This document shows positions 12,301 to 25,000 of a stretch of 64,000 nucleotides of DNA, piece after piece. Positions within the stretch are counted from its first letter, which is position 1. Every line of letters begins with the position of its first letter. The translations under genes and the position numbers were made by a program. The notes below the pieces were generated by a model, which saw only the letters and a program-made list of their open reading frames with translations, made no database searches and was not told where the DNA came from. Source of the stretch: Primula veris (taxonomy: Eukaryota; Streptophyta; Magnoliopsida; Ericales; Primulaceae); the NCBI GenBank assembly GCA_963682055.1, contig OY821747.1, positions 12,016,258 to 12,080,257 of the forward strand, written 5' to 3'.

Positions 12301-13559
12301 CGGCTGAATAACACGTGTGGCGGCACGTGCTAAACAAAGCCTAAATGAAATAATTATTAAACACTCGCTAAATAACTCATTAAATAAGCTCAAATTTCTA
12401 GCAAAAGCTTCATTAAATAGAATCTTGAAAATTACGTTCATTACAAAAAGTTAATCTCTTACAATTAAAATAAAAATGTAATCGCAATAGTAATAATAAA
12501 TAAAAAAAATTCTTTCTTTTTATGATAAAAGCAAAATGATAACATGTATATCTTAGAGTACCAAGCCCGATTGACTTCCTCAATCTCTTTACCGTCGATC
12601 TTTTTCTCAGGTGTATAAATCATACGTGCACTACGTAATTAAGTTCACCACAGCATGACGGCTGAGTCTATTCCTTAAAACGTTCCGGTTAACAAAACTA
12701 TGTACAATCGCTAAGTTAATCGTTGAAAATTGAGTATGTCAAATTTTGGTTAGTTTTTCCAAAAAGTCCCTCACTCTATTTTACTAATTACTCATATACA
12801 CTTATTCAATTCAAAACATAAATAACAAACCACAAAAAATGTTCCTTTCAACACAATTCCGTTTCTATCCCAAACAAAATCGTTTTACGTGTATTTTTGT
12901 ATAACAACTAAATATTATATTACTGCTTATATACGATTGTTAATTTATTATATTCATTCAATCAATATTTTTGAAATATTAACTTTATTTACCCGGATCA
13001 TATAAATGTCACTACGCGCCGCACACGTAATGCGTGATCAATGATTACTAGTATAATCAAACTAAACAACCCTGATTATAAAATAAACAATTAACTCAAT
13101 GAAAAAAAAAACAAAAAAAAAATGAACAAATAACATATCAGTAGAAAGAGAAGCACACCGGTGGGTAAAAGGCGGAACCCTAGAATGATTATGAAAGTGC
13201 AAGTTAACCCAATTTAGTAGTAAGAATTTAAATCCATTTTTATCAAACCCCATGATTAGCACACTTATATTATTATTAAAAAGGTAGGAGAAAAAAACAT
13301 GGGTTTTAATAAATAAAAGAATATAAACCCTATAATGTATGCAAAGTGTTGCTATATGCACCGATTGTATTTGAATCTCTCTCTCTATATATATTATTAT
13401 AAACCACCGATTATACATTTTTTCCAAAAATACTTCTATATTTTTTTATTAATTACAATAATAACATGCTCACATAAATTTTTTTAAAAAAATAATAACT
13501 AATAACATAATGTATCTCTATTTTAACAATCAAATATTCTTTTAAGTCTTATCATCTTA

Positions 13560-13619
<60 letters not shown>

Positions 13620-14478
13620 TAACTCATCATTATTTGTAAGAGTGAGAATTGAAGTTTATTCAGGGACAAATTTATTTATATTCAGTCCCAGCGGAAGCTG
13701 AGCTTAAATGAAGCGGAAATATAGGAAATTTATTACATATTAAATTCAACTTAAAACAATAAAAATTTAAAAAAATATTTAGTGCTAATAAAATAAAAAT
13801 TATTTAAATTTGGCCTTCTAAGCACTATTTTTATTTTTCCACGTCGTGTGACAGCAATTAAGAATCTTTTTGTTGTTGAGTTAAACCCATAATCGGCCAA
13901 TAAGACTTTTTTTGAAAAAAAAAATCAACCTTTGATCACATTATCAATGTCACTTTCTTTGAAAGTAAAACATCGATGTTACCTTGTCTTTGTCTGAATG
14001 AAAGTTTAGTTCTTAACAATGCAGCAAATTCAGGACTTTTGTTGAAAAAACCCCGCGAGCCTCCTTGTTTTTTTTTTTTTTTTTTTGTACAATCGTTGTA
14101 AAAGAAATAAAAACTAGATTAGTACTGTAATATTGAATATATTTACATTAAATATTATATATCTAAATATGTTACGTATATGTATATTTGAAACAATCAA
14201 AAAAATTATATTACTTCGTTCTTCTTTCGGACCAAGGGGGCTCTTGACTCCTTGCACATTAGAGGGTCCGTCCATGTTCAGTCCCCAAATACCATATGAA
14301 CCAATTTGCGTTGAAATTAACATGGTTTTACCGTGTTAAGATGGGAATTTCGACCCAATATTTAAGTGGTGTACACTTAAATAAGAGTATGTGCTTGTAA
14401 GTTTTGTCAAGTACGTGTGATAAGTTTCGATAGGGTATATTACATACGCAACACGAGTTAACAGTGTAAATGGAATTG
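12301..14478. other. AT-rich intergenic DNA
   Basis: No gene recognised. Many A/T runs, a (TA)n microsatellite at 13563-13618 and a T-run at about 14068-14085. Confidence 0.5.
13563..13618. repeat. (TA)28 microsatellite
   Basis: 56 bp of uninterrupted TA dinucleotides in AT-rich intergenic DNA. Confidence 0.95.
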
Positions 14479-14483
14479 GCTTG
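14479..14483. repeat. Target site duplication, left (gcttg)
   Basis: Five bases directly before the left LTR, matching 30548-30552 exactly. Confidence 0.95.
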
Positions 14484-14814
14484 TGTTTCACACAAATTTT
14501 CACTAAGGCTTAAAAATAAAAGACATGAAAATTAATGGTGAACAAAGGAATTTATATTTCAATTTATGCAAGTACAATTCTCTGAATAATTTTCTACAAA
14601 GCTAGAAAACAAATAATCCTTTGATTCTTCCTTCGAACAACTTTTGGTGGCTTGATTGACTTGTTTTGGGATCAAATGCTTGGATTCTTGAAGAAATAGT
14701 TGATGCGAGCTTGATATTGTTTATCTTGATCAAATGTTGATTCCCTTGAGTTTGTTTTGTACTTGATTGGTGTTCTTCAGCTTTAATGAAGATATTTTTT
14801 TTGACTTGATCTTG

Positions 14815-15185
14815 AGAAACGTCGAGTTCGCGGCTTTGAATGCTTATTGCGGATTGAACAGTGGATTTGCTTGAGTTTCTTGATGAACTTGGTTGAAGAT
14901 CTTCGAATTTGTTGAAGGTCTTTGAAGATTGATCTTGGTAAACGTCGGATTTGCGGCCTTTATTGCTTCTTGCAGATCGAACGGTGGATTTGTTTGAGTT
15001 TGTTGATGAACTTGGTTGAAGATCTTCGAATTTGTTGAAGGTCTTTGAAGATTGATCTTGGGAAACGTCGGATTTGCGGCCTTTATCGCTTCTTGCGGAT
15101 CGAACGTAGGATCTTCTTCGATTTGTTGATAAACTTGATGAAACTTCGAATCTTCTTGCTGATCTTCGAGGCTTCGGGGCTTGAT
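14815..15185. repeat. 123-bp tandem repeat inside the LTR (also 29711-30081)
   Basis: Three diverged units starting near 14815, 14939 and 15062. Each includes CGTCGGATTTGCGGCC or a variant and GAAGATCTTCGAATTTG; the last is partial. 123 is a multiple of three, so a minus-strand frame of 136 codons (14844-15254) stays open through all units. That frame is a by-product or a leader peptide; its ATG lies at or just above the expected transcription start. Confidence 0.85.
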
Positions 15186-15272
15186 TTTGGCTTGAATTCT
15201 GCAGAGCTTCTCTCTAAGTCTTCTTTGCCTTGAATTTATTTTTGGTGCCCTCAAAATGTGAGGCCTCCCCCT

Positions 15273-15281
15273 CTATTTATA
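15273..15281 (-). promoter_or_regulatory. TATA box in LTR
   Basis: TATAAATAG on the minus strand. The same box at 30169-30177 in the right LTR would drive the genomic transcript. Confidence 0.75.
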
Positions 15282-15651
15282 GTAGTTGGAGTGAAATATT
15301 TGCAGCGGTGCCTCCCCAAGTTTGGCATTTTTACCAAATAGGTCCGTGAACAAATAAGTACATTTAAACAAACCTAAATGGTTTGAAAGCATTACAAAAG
15401 AACATACGTTTGAAGTTACTCTTTCATTTGTAATGAATTAATCATCCTCGAGAAAAGAAATATTTTATATTTCGTATATTTATTATCCTTTTCTTTTATG
15501 TGACAATAAATATGCATTTTTCTTTCTCTTTTTGCTTTTAGTATACTAATATTTTCTTCTCTTTTTTAATTAGAAAATTAGTAATTACCTTTAATTTAAG
15601 TTAGGGGACACGTGTCATACTTTTGGTTATTGTAAAATTTGAGTGCCTACA

Positions 15652-15672
15652 AATGCCCCCTTCGAGATTTGT
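15652..15672 (-). promoter_or_regulatory. Polypurine tract
   Basis: Minus strand GAAGGGGGCATT abuts the 3' LTR, the expected primer for plus-strand DNA synthesis. Confidence 0.75.
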
Positions 15673-16954
15673 TTACTTGAATATTTGAAATGAACGGGTC
15701 TCGAACAGTATTATTATTTTACTTTTTAGAGAGTTTGTAAACTTCCGAACTGATATCGAAAAATAAATAAATCACTTAAGCTGATTCTGAGAAAATAAAA
15801 AAATTTAGCTTTTCATTTTTTTTATTTTTTATTTTGACATAAACTTAAGGTCTTATACTGGAGTCAATTTTTATTTTTTTATTTTTTATTTTTTTTTACA
15901 AGTTTAACTTGTACAACGGTAAGTAACAAAATTCCTTATTCACAGGAAATAATTAGATTTTATCTATTTATTATTATTTTTATTTATTATTTTTCTTATT
16001 TTTGATTCTGAAACACGGGGATAAATCATACCCAAACTAATTTTGAGCTTTCCTTGCTAATAAACTGATTAGCCCAAAGATAGCAACTGATACTTTTTGA
16101 TTTTCTCAGCTTTTGGTGGAAAGAGACCTTATCCCTTAAGCCTATAAATAATAGCTTCCTCTATCTATAAAATCATATCCAAACAAAAATAAAAATAGCC
16201 TGTGCTCTAATTTCTCTGTATTCTTTTACGCAAGTCTGATTCCAGAGTTTTTATTTTAATTTCCTTTTGGAGTAGTGTTAAAGTTTGTACTCAAACTTAC
16301 TCTTCTGGTTGAACGCCTCAAGAGGTTGGTTTTCTTATCCATCACTTTTAGCAAATATACCACTTTTATTTTTTAGAAGTAATTAAGCTGCATGCCATGT
16401 GTTTGAAGTAATGTTTAAGCAAGAACTTGGGTTTTCTTTCAGAAATAGATAATTAGTTTAGACATTAATCATAAATCAACAATTAAATTTTCTATGATTT
16501 TAATTGTTGATTTAACCATCATAGTAGTTTGGTAAAAACGAAGTGGAGACTGCATAAATTTGGATATTTTTGTTTTACCTCCTCCTTTATAAAGCATGTC
16601 TTTTTATAAAGTATGCTGTAGAGAAATCTGAACACGTTCTCGACCATGGATTTTTTTCTTGAGTGTTTGTATCTCTGGTTCTTCATGGAAATTGTTTGAT
16701 TTTGATTTTAAACTGGTTCAAGGTTTGGGTCGTCTCTTCGGAGTCACTGTTGGCACGGTTTAATTTAATGGGTCCTTATAACTGTTCCGTACCTGATTAA
16801 TATGTATTAGCTAATCCATGTTGTTTTCCTTGTTCATGACCCTCCTTTTTTTTTTTTTTACAGAATTGGTATCATCATGGTGAAATATGTATTAGCTAAT
16901 CCATGTTGTTTTCCTTTTCATGACCCTCCTTTTTTTTACAGAATTGGTATCATC
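15673..16954 (+). other. Promoter and 5' leader of the antisense gene
   Basis: No coding region. Holds a TATA box at 16143-16150 and a leader with a probable 5' UTR intron ending at the AG before AATTGGTATC. Includes the first copy of the 78-bp duplication described separately. Confidence 0.55.
16143..16150 (+). promoter_or_regulatory. TATA box of the antisense gene
   Basis: CCTATAAATAATAGC on the plus strand, about 800 bp before the start codon. This is consistent with an independent promoter opposed to the retrotransposon's own. Confidence 0.5.
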
Positions 16955-16960
16955 ATGGTG
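16800..16960 (+). repeat. 78-bp tandem duplication at the start of the antisense gene
   Basis: The stretch from TGTATTAGCTAATCC through a T-run, the acceptor TTTACAG and ATCATCATGGTGAAAT occurs twice head to tail. The two start codons (16877 and 16955) are 78 bp apart and in the same frame. Splicing to the second acceptor gives a protein starting MVKFEIANSK; splicing to the first adds 26 residues translated from intron sequence. Confidence 0.85.
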
Positions 16961-19900
16961 AAATTTGAGATAGCCAACAGCAAGGATGACAAGAAGTTGG
17001 TTATCACATCACACGGAAAAATGACCTCGCTCATCATTTCTCGCCCATTGACTGGGAGGCATGCTTTGCCTCGGCTTCCCTTGGACAATATTCCGAAAAT
17101 CAGGGATTGGACACGCAAAGACCATAATAATGAGCATTTCTTACTATCTCCTGTTGCGACATTTGACGATAAACGCTCGTACAACACACTCGGACGAAGG
17201 ATCATTTCTGGGGAGGCGAAATGGGGTACTACCGTAAATATCTTTGGCAAATTCCGTTATGTGCCTAAGTACTGGGAGTGGGCTGAGGACATTCTTGGAC
17301 GAAAATGTGTTGCGCTACGTGATTCTCTTCTTTATGATGCTGTATTTGCGTCGCTGTTTACTTACGACAAGGACGTGAATATATTTCGGGCTTTTTGTGA
17401 AGCGTGGTGCCCAGAATCAAACACGCTTCAGACTTGCGTGGGGGAAGTGTCGCCGACCCCTTGGGATTTGAATGTGATCGGCGGTCTACCAATTGTCGGG
17501 GTGATCTATGACGAAGGTGTTCCTTATCCTGATGAATTAAAAACAAAAGATAACATCGACAGTGATGCCATACCGCCTTGTTGCAAATATTTATTCTATG
17601 CATTTCATACCCTCAGTAAAAATGACAAGGTTTCTTTGAGTGATTGGGTATTATACTGGTTCAAAGGAAAGTTAAAGCATGTAAAGCCTCAATTTCAAGT
17701 TTCAAATAAGTCCATTCGTCCTACCTACATTGGGAATCCTAATGGTGTTATCAACGCGGTTGAGGGTTGGTCGTCAGAGACAAGGGCTGTTTTCGAGGAG
17801 CTTGGTGTACCAAGTCATTTCTACATGGAGGTATATCTTGCGGCGTTCTTATCCTGTTGGCTCTGCCTGTTTGTTTTTCCTGATGGTTCCAATATTTATA
17901 TTCTTCCGACGACATTTAAACCCGCAAGCTTGATGGCGATCGGTCGTAAAGTTGGTCTTGCACTTCCAGTTTTGGCAACATTATACAAAGGGTTGAATAC
18001 TATTTCGAATTCAGCAACTCCGGGTTCATCAAAGGCCTGTTTTCCCGTGCATTATCTTCTGGGATGGTTGGCAAAATATTTCAATACACATTACCCGGTA
18101 CCTCACATCCGTAGTGGTCCCATGATGGCTCAATTTTCGGGCCAAGGAGGGGCTATGCTTTATACTGACAAGAGTGCTCGGGAATTGATCCATTATGGCT
18201 ATTCCATTTCTTGGAACGCCACCTCATTTGTAAAAAATCATCAACAGACACTATCTCCATTTTACAAGGAAAAATCAGTGGATATTGATCGGTGGGGGCG
18301 TTTCATCAGCATTCGACCGTGCATGTTAAGCTTACGATGGGATGATCGATTTATTTTAGAACCGTATAACCCATGTCGGTTCAGTAGGCAGTTCGGTTTT
18401 TTTCAAACAACACCAATGGAACTTGGAGGAGTTGGTATTCGTTCTTCAAGTCTTGAAAAGGGACTTCAGTTTTGGCGTTATAGTATTCATGAATATCCTG
18501 ACTCAAAGGCAATTGTTCCTCCTCTATCTGAAAAACTTAGAGCGAACGTGACCCGAAGGTTTAGGGAATGGTGGGTAGAAGTTCATGGGTATTATTTGAT
18601 TGATGAGAGAGAAACAATTATCGCTAGTACTCGAAAAGTTGTTGGTGACCCTAATATATCTTCTCATCCTAACGTTGATATGTTGCAAATGTCTGAAACG
18701 TCTTCCAGTGCCACAATACCTCATGTGAATCCCAAACGACCTGAGAAACGTTGTTCGTCTCCTGTTTATAATCTGGAAGATAGTCGAAGTGATAGTGAGC
18801 GTCATCATCGTCGTCAAAAAAGGAGAACTGTTATCTCTACTGATGTAAATCTCAATCCTCAAGATGAAAATGCTCCAAAGGGAACATCAGTGTTGGAGGT
18901 ATTTGGTTTAAACTCTTTCTTTATCATTATTTTGACTGTTTTCTACTATCAGTAGGCTTTATGTGGTAATTTGAGTAGATTATTATGATGAAACCCTTAA
19001 TTTGCTGCATATATACACTTTGTATGCCTGCTATTCTCCTTTGTGTGAAAGGAACAAGGTAGGTTATGCCGTACCTGGAATGGATTTGGTCACATTTGTT
19101 TATTCATTTTGTAATATCTATTTGTACCTTTTGCTTCCCTTTTTTTTTAGAGAGAATATGTAGCATTGCAAGTGTTTTAACACTGTAATATTGTTGCTAC
19201 TAATGCTCCATAGTGGTTTAACAAAACCAACACAGAGGTCATGCAATAAAACTTGTTACCGTATATTTTTTTATTTTTTATTTTTATTTTTTTTTTTATT
19301 ATTTTTTTTATTATTATTTTTTTTTTGCTCAACCCTTTGCGTAATAATTCTGAACATGGTCGTGACCTTTGCAAAATTAGTCGATAGAAACTCCTTCCAA
19401 TTTGTTGATTCCTTTCTCCCTCCTCTTTGTTTTATAGTTCATTTTATCCTCATTTTTGTAAAAATTGCAGTTGGAAGATCGATTTGTTGAAGGTAACTCT
19501 GGTGAGGGAAATCTACATGACCAGGTACAAAATGTATCGGGGAAAAGATTAACTTCGAAGGTCTTCGTGTAACCTCTTTCTTTTGACTGTTTATTTTTTA
19601 TAACTATGTATATTTGCACTTTCTGATACATGTTATTTTATTTTATTTTAGCCGGAACTTCAAGTTTTCGAAGATAATGTTGGTGAAGGGGATTTTAATC
19701 GCCTTGCTAAGGATATGCTCGAAAAGAGATTATTCTCGGAGGTAATTGATAAAACCTATTCGTTTGTTGAATACTTCCCTCCTTAAGTTTTTTCTTTCTT
19801 TGCTAATACCATTGTATAAATATTTCAGCCGGAACATGAAATTCACGAAGAAGGCATTGGCAATAATGATAATGAGACGGAAAGACTATCGTTTGGCGAG

Positions 19901-20623
19901 AGCATGGGCGACATGTCCCAGTTGCTTGGGGAATGCGCCGATTTCCCTCAGATGCTAGAAGAGGTTTCTAAATTATGTGCAGAGGTTCCAAAAAGGCATG
20001 TTCTTTCTTCAAACTCAGAGTTCGTAAGTGCTGATGATGTTGCAGCTTGTCAGAATGACTATCTTAAGTCATTGTGGGTAAGATTTGAGGAGAAGCTTTT
20101 GGGCTATAGCTTGCAGTAGCTTAGTTTGCTCAAAGTCAAAGAGGAGGTCTCCAATATCTTAAAGGGAATGGCTATTGTTCCGAACCTTGACTTGTCATTT
20201 TTGAAGAATAAAGTTACAGAGCTATTTGACAAAGCTTGTGAATATGATCAGCAGCGCTTACTGTCTTTGGAAAGTAAGTCGAAAAAGTCTCAAGAATTGG
20301 TTATCGAAGAGAAAAGTAAACTACTCGGAGTTCTGGATTCTGATCAAGTAAAATGCAAGACCAATATTAAAGATTTGGAGAATGAGCTTGCCACTACTAT
20401 GACCCGGATCGATGAGTTGAAAGCAAAGTACAAGGAGAAAAAGTCGTCATTGAGTGGAGAGAAGAACAAAGTATCAAAATTGCGAGCAGATGTTGATTTA
20501 CTTAATGAAGAGATTACTACGCTTAAGGCCCAGGAAAACGAAGCAGAAGATCGATTGGGAGAGCTTTCGAGGTTGTTAGAGCATGCTCGTGGAGAGATCA
20601 TAGGCTACAATTTGTTTTCTTAA
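16955..20623 (+). CDS. Antisense plant-mobile-domain gene of the Tat element (spliced)
   Basis: Four exons join in phase 0: 16955-18898, 19471-19560, 19652-19741 and 19829-20623, all with GT-AG introns. Residues 1 to about 560 form a plant mobile domain (PMD): RPLTGRHALPRLPL, LYDAVFASLFTYDKDVN, FRAFCEAWCPESNT, EVSPTPWDLNVIGGLPIVG. PMD proteins include the MAIN/MAIL regulators and many transposon-borne copies. A basic serine-rich linker follows (RPEKRCSSPVYN). The last exon is coiled coil (LENELATTMTRIDELKAKYKEKK). Exons 2 and 3 are a 30-codon exon repeated. A TAG at 20117-20119 interrupts the last exon, so this copy makes a protein truncated before most of the coiled coil. The alternative start is 16877. 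Function in the element is unknown; it may influence host silencing or regulate the sense transcript. Confidence 0.8.
19471..19741 (+). repeat. Duplicated 90-nt exons in the antisense gene
   Basis: Exons 19471-19560 and 19652-19741 are each exactly 90 nt, both phase 0. They align without gaps around a shared GEG and a final KRL.S motif (VSGKRLTSK and MLEKRLFSE). The start of the following exon (PEHEIHEEGIG) resembles the start of the second one (PELQVFEDNVG), suggesting a third diverged copy fused to the long exon. Confidence 0.75.
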
Positions 20624-22010
20624 TTATTTATGTTCTGGCAGATTTATGTCGTTTTTTTTTAGTAGCAGCTCATGTAGCTTTGTCCTGTTTTTCCGAATAA
20701 TGTATGTTTTTTCTTTTTGAATAAGACTTTGCCAATTTCGTTTATCTGCTACAGTTATCTTTATTTTGATATAGCCTGTTTCTTTATATATTTTGTCGAC
20801 TCTTTGAACTTTGTTACACCATACAACGAGTTCCTTTTCTTGTTATCTGCTACCGTTGCCGATAACTCGATCTGGTCCTCCCTTTTTTTTTTTTTTTTTT
20901 TTTAGCCCTCTGTAATTTTTCCTTGTTGCCCCCTCTTTATCTTCAGTGTATTTATCTAGAGAAGCTAGAACCACACTTATAAAGAAAAATACGTTGAAAT
21001 ATGGACATGAGGCTGAACATGTAGCAAAGCTTGAAGTCGTAGTATTCGTAGCATTCTCAAATTTTTCTATTACAGTTCAAATGATAAACCGGACTCATAA
21101 GAGCTGTTGTTTAATCCAAAAATCTGAAGATTGTTTTGACTCGTGGCGAGAGTGTACTAGCTCGTCCTTGTTGGGTTTGAAGTGACGAAGGCAAGATAAA
21201 ATTCAGCTGGAGACTTGCTTACTTGTTCGTCATCTTTAATGGTAACATTTAAACTCATTTGATGTAAAATTTGAGTCTAATGATGGTGAAACAAGTCTGA
21301 TCATTTTATTCTTGTGTGCGAAGAAGTTCGGTCACCTCTGCTTAGAACTTTCGAATTAGATCATAAACCGCCGAGTAATCAGTCTTCAAAATCTACCTTT
21401 GTAGCAAAGAACTTTTTCGTCCCTCTTGATGGATCTGGACTTGTGAGATGTGTAGAATGATAAAACCATTTACGAGAATTTATACATAATCTTTCCTTTA
21501 AACTGGCAATAACTTGTTAAAATTTCCCCCGTTTTTTTTTTTTTTTTTTTTTTTAAGTTCATGTCAGGCTAATAAAAACATTGTTGGTTCGCTGTTTATA
21601 TCGAGTGTTCCTGATACGTAACTTATATTATTAGTTACCCCAATTTTGACTCAATCTTTGTAGGTGTTTTTTTTTTTTTTTTTTTTTTTTTTAATAAATA
21701 AAATGATCTTTTTGCGATTTATTGACCATATTTGGATTACTAAAACAACTTATTTCCTTAATCGGAATATTTTTGCTTCGATATATATATTGTTTAATAT
21801 TCCGTAGTTTTGCTATTGACAAACCAGAGTAAGATTTTTTTTTATTTTATGTATGACTGATCTTAAAGAAGGACTTCAAGATGCCTACGTACCCGTGAGG
21901 GATCAAGCCAAACGTAGTTCAGTTGGGTGCCTTTCACAATTTATACTCATGTGGGCCAAGAGTAACATGCAGTTTATACTCGTGCTTCATGGAGTTTTCT
22001 TTGTCTTCTT
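20624..22010. other. Non-coding gap between two convergent genes
   Basis: Separates the end of the antisense gene (plus) from the end of Gag-Pol (minus). Rich in long T-runs (20881-20903, 21533-21554, 21668-21692), which on the minus strand are A-runs. Probably holds both 3' ends. No convincing exon seen. Confidence 0.5.
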
Positions 22011-25000
22011 TTAAGGATAATAGCGCTTCAAAAAATTTCCGTTGATAGGGCCAATCTTCAAACCATTTTCAGTGCTCAACTTGTATGCGCCGTTAGAGTA
22101 GACTTCGATTATTGTGTGCGGTCCATCCCATTTGGAGACAAATTTATCTCCTGTGCGACGTGTTATGATGATGGGTCTTCTTACTGCAAGTACTAAATCC
22201 CCTTTTTGAAAAGACCTTCGCTTAACCTTTTTGTTGAAGGCCTTTGACATTCGTGCTTGATAGCATTCCAAGCGTTGTTGAGCTTCAAGTCTCTTTTCGT
22301 CAAGCGCGTCAAGTTCTTCCAATCGAAGGCAAGCATTATCTTCAAGAGTTAGTCCTTCTTGTATAGCTATTCGAAGTGATGGTATTTGATTTTCCAAAGG
22401 AAGAACAGCTTCTACCCCATAAACAAGTGCATATGGAGTGGCTTGAGTTGACGTTCGATATGTGGTCCGATATGCCCACAGAGCTTCTTTGATCCTTTCG
22501 TGCCAATCTCTTTTAGATTTAGCCACCACCTTTTTCAACAAATTCCCAAGTGTCTTGTTAAAAGCTTCGGCAAGTCCATTAGCTGGTGCATTGTACATTG
22601 AAGAATTATGTTGTTTAAAACCGAATTTCTCGCACAAGTTGGTCATCACCCTATTGTAAAAGGGCGTCCCATTGTCGTTGATAATGTAGCGCGGTATTCC
22701 ATATCTGAATATGATATTACTTTTGATAAAATCCACCACAGTTTCTTTATTTACAGCTTTCAAAGGTACCGCCTCAGCCCATTTTGAAAAGTAATCAGTG
22801 GCTGCAAGTATGTAAAGATGACCTCCGGAAGACTTAGGAAGAGGGCCAATTGCATCGAGTCCCCATGCTTCGAATGGCCAAGAAGCAACTGTAGGGTGCA
22901 ATGGTTCGGGTGGTTGATGAATGAAGTTTGCATGGAACTGACAAGCTTGACACCTTTTGGCGTATTCTAAACAGTCTTTAACCATGGTGGGCCAATAATA
23001 GCCCATTCTTTTTATTCGAAAATGGAGCTTTGGACCAGATTGATGAGCCCCACAAATACCGGAATGGGCTTCTTCCATTGCTTTTCTTGATTCTTCGTTG
23101 TCTAAGCATCGTAAAAACAAACCTTCAAAAGATCGACGGTAAAGAGTGTTTTTGAAGAAAATGAACCTTGTTGAGCGGCGTCTCACATCTACTTTCTTAT
23201 GATGATTATCTGGAAATTTACCATGTTCTAAGTAATCGATGATCGGTTGCCTCCAATCTTCCCTTTCTACTTCAATGATAGAAATAGTTGTGACTTCTTC
23301 CACATCATTTTTATCCCTTTCATCCTCTAGAGGTATTATCCACCGCTCACATATTGGGATTTTTACGTGTTCCCCAGGAAGAGCTAGGTTTGATGCCAAT
23401 TTTGCCAAAGCGTCTGCTTGTTTGTTTTCTTTCCTTGGCACATGCTCTAAGGTAACATCTCCGATCCTTGTGATAAGTTTTGCAGCGTAGTCACGGTATG
23501 GTAATAACTCTTCTTTCTTTACTTCATATTCTTCTAATACTTGTTTTATAATTAGTTGAGAATCCCCATATACTCTCATATGTTGATGTTTTGCTTCAAA
23601 AGCCATTTCAAGTCCCAAGATAAGGGCGTGGTATTCTGCCATGTTGTTCGAGCAATTTTGAGTTAGGGAGAAAGCATAAGGTAGTACATCTCCTTCAGGG
23701 CTAATGAATACTACTCCAGCACCTGCCCCCTCACGATGAGAGGCTCCGTCAAAATACATTGTCCAAGGGCGACGTATTTCTATGAACATAACATCTTCAT
23801 CAGGCAGATCTTCTGATAGCTCCCACTCAGCTGGTATAGGATGGTCTGCTAAGAAGTCAGCAAGTGCTTGTCCTTTGGTGGATTTTTGAGGAACATAGAC
23901 TATGTCAAATTCTTGAAAAAGTAGTGCCCATCTTGCTAGCCTATCTGACCATACTGGTTTTGACATGACATATTTGACCGGGTTAGCTTTCGAAATCAAA
24001 CGAATGGTATGAGCTTGAAAATAATGTCGAACCTTGTTGATTGCAAACACTAAAGCGAGGCACATTTTCTCAATTGGCGTATAATTGACTTCACATGGTG
24101 TCATCATCCTGCTTAAATAATAAAGGGCGTTCTCTTTTCCATGTTCATTTTCTTGAGCTAATAAACCTCCAATAGAACGCTCTTGCGCCGCCAAATATAA
24201 AATTAATGGTCTTCCGAGAGTAGGCGCAGCTAAAACAGGTGGCTTTGTCAAGTATGACTTAATAACTTTGAACGCGTTATCGCAAGCTTCGTCCCATTCA
24301 AATGGTGTTCCTTTCTTCATAATGCGACTGAATGGTTGACAACGGCCCGACAGATTTGATATGAAACGACGTAGATAGGCTAGTTTTCCCTGTAAACTTC
24401 TGAGTTCATGGATATTCTTCGGTGGCTGCATTTTTACAATAGCTTCGATCTTTGATTCCTCAATTTCAATTCCTCGATGGCGGACGATGAAGCCAAGGAA
24501 CTTTCCTGATGTGACTCCAAAAGCGCACTTAAGTGGATTCATTTTTAGTTGATATCTCCGTAGTCTCTCAAATACCGATTCAAGGTCTTCAAGATGATCG
24601 TTTCTTTTCTTTGTTTTGACAACGATATCATCAACATAACACTCAACATTTTTATGAAGCATATCATCAAAGATTCTTTGCATTGCACGTTGATATGACA
24701 AAACTTCATGTCCAGTTGTTGAGTCTATCACGAGTTCTGGTATCGGGAGTGGGAATTCATATTTTGGGCATGCATTATTAAGATCTCGAAAGTCAACACA
24801 AACTCGAATCTGCCCATTTTTCTTCTTGACAGGAACTATACTTGAGATCCATGTTGGATATTTGACCTCTCTAATGAAACCTGCCTCAATTAGCTTATTA
24901 ATCTCTTTCTCAATTTGTTGGACTAGTTCTGGCCGAAACCTTCGTTGACATTGCTTGATCGGTCGTGAGCCATGTTTTATGGCGAGGTGGTGAACTGCTA

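Larger units (their letters stand above)
14484..15651 (-). repeat. 3' LTR of the Tat element
   Basis: 1168 bp, TG...CA ends on the minus strand (TGTAGGCACTC to GTGTGAAACA). It contains three head-to-tail copies of a 123-bp unit (about 14815-15185) and a TATA box at 15273-15281. Reading by eye, it is identical to the right LTR. Confidence 0.95.

Noticed and set aside
14133..14339. Two overlapping 68-69 codon frames on opposite strands
   Set aside because: Short, AT-rich, no motif; judged chance.
16936..18862. Several open frames opposite or shifted to the PMD gene
   Set aside because: Shadows of the PMD coding sequence with no family resemblance.
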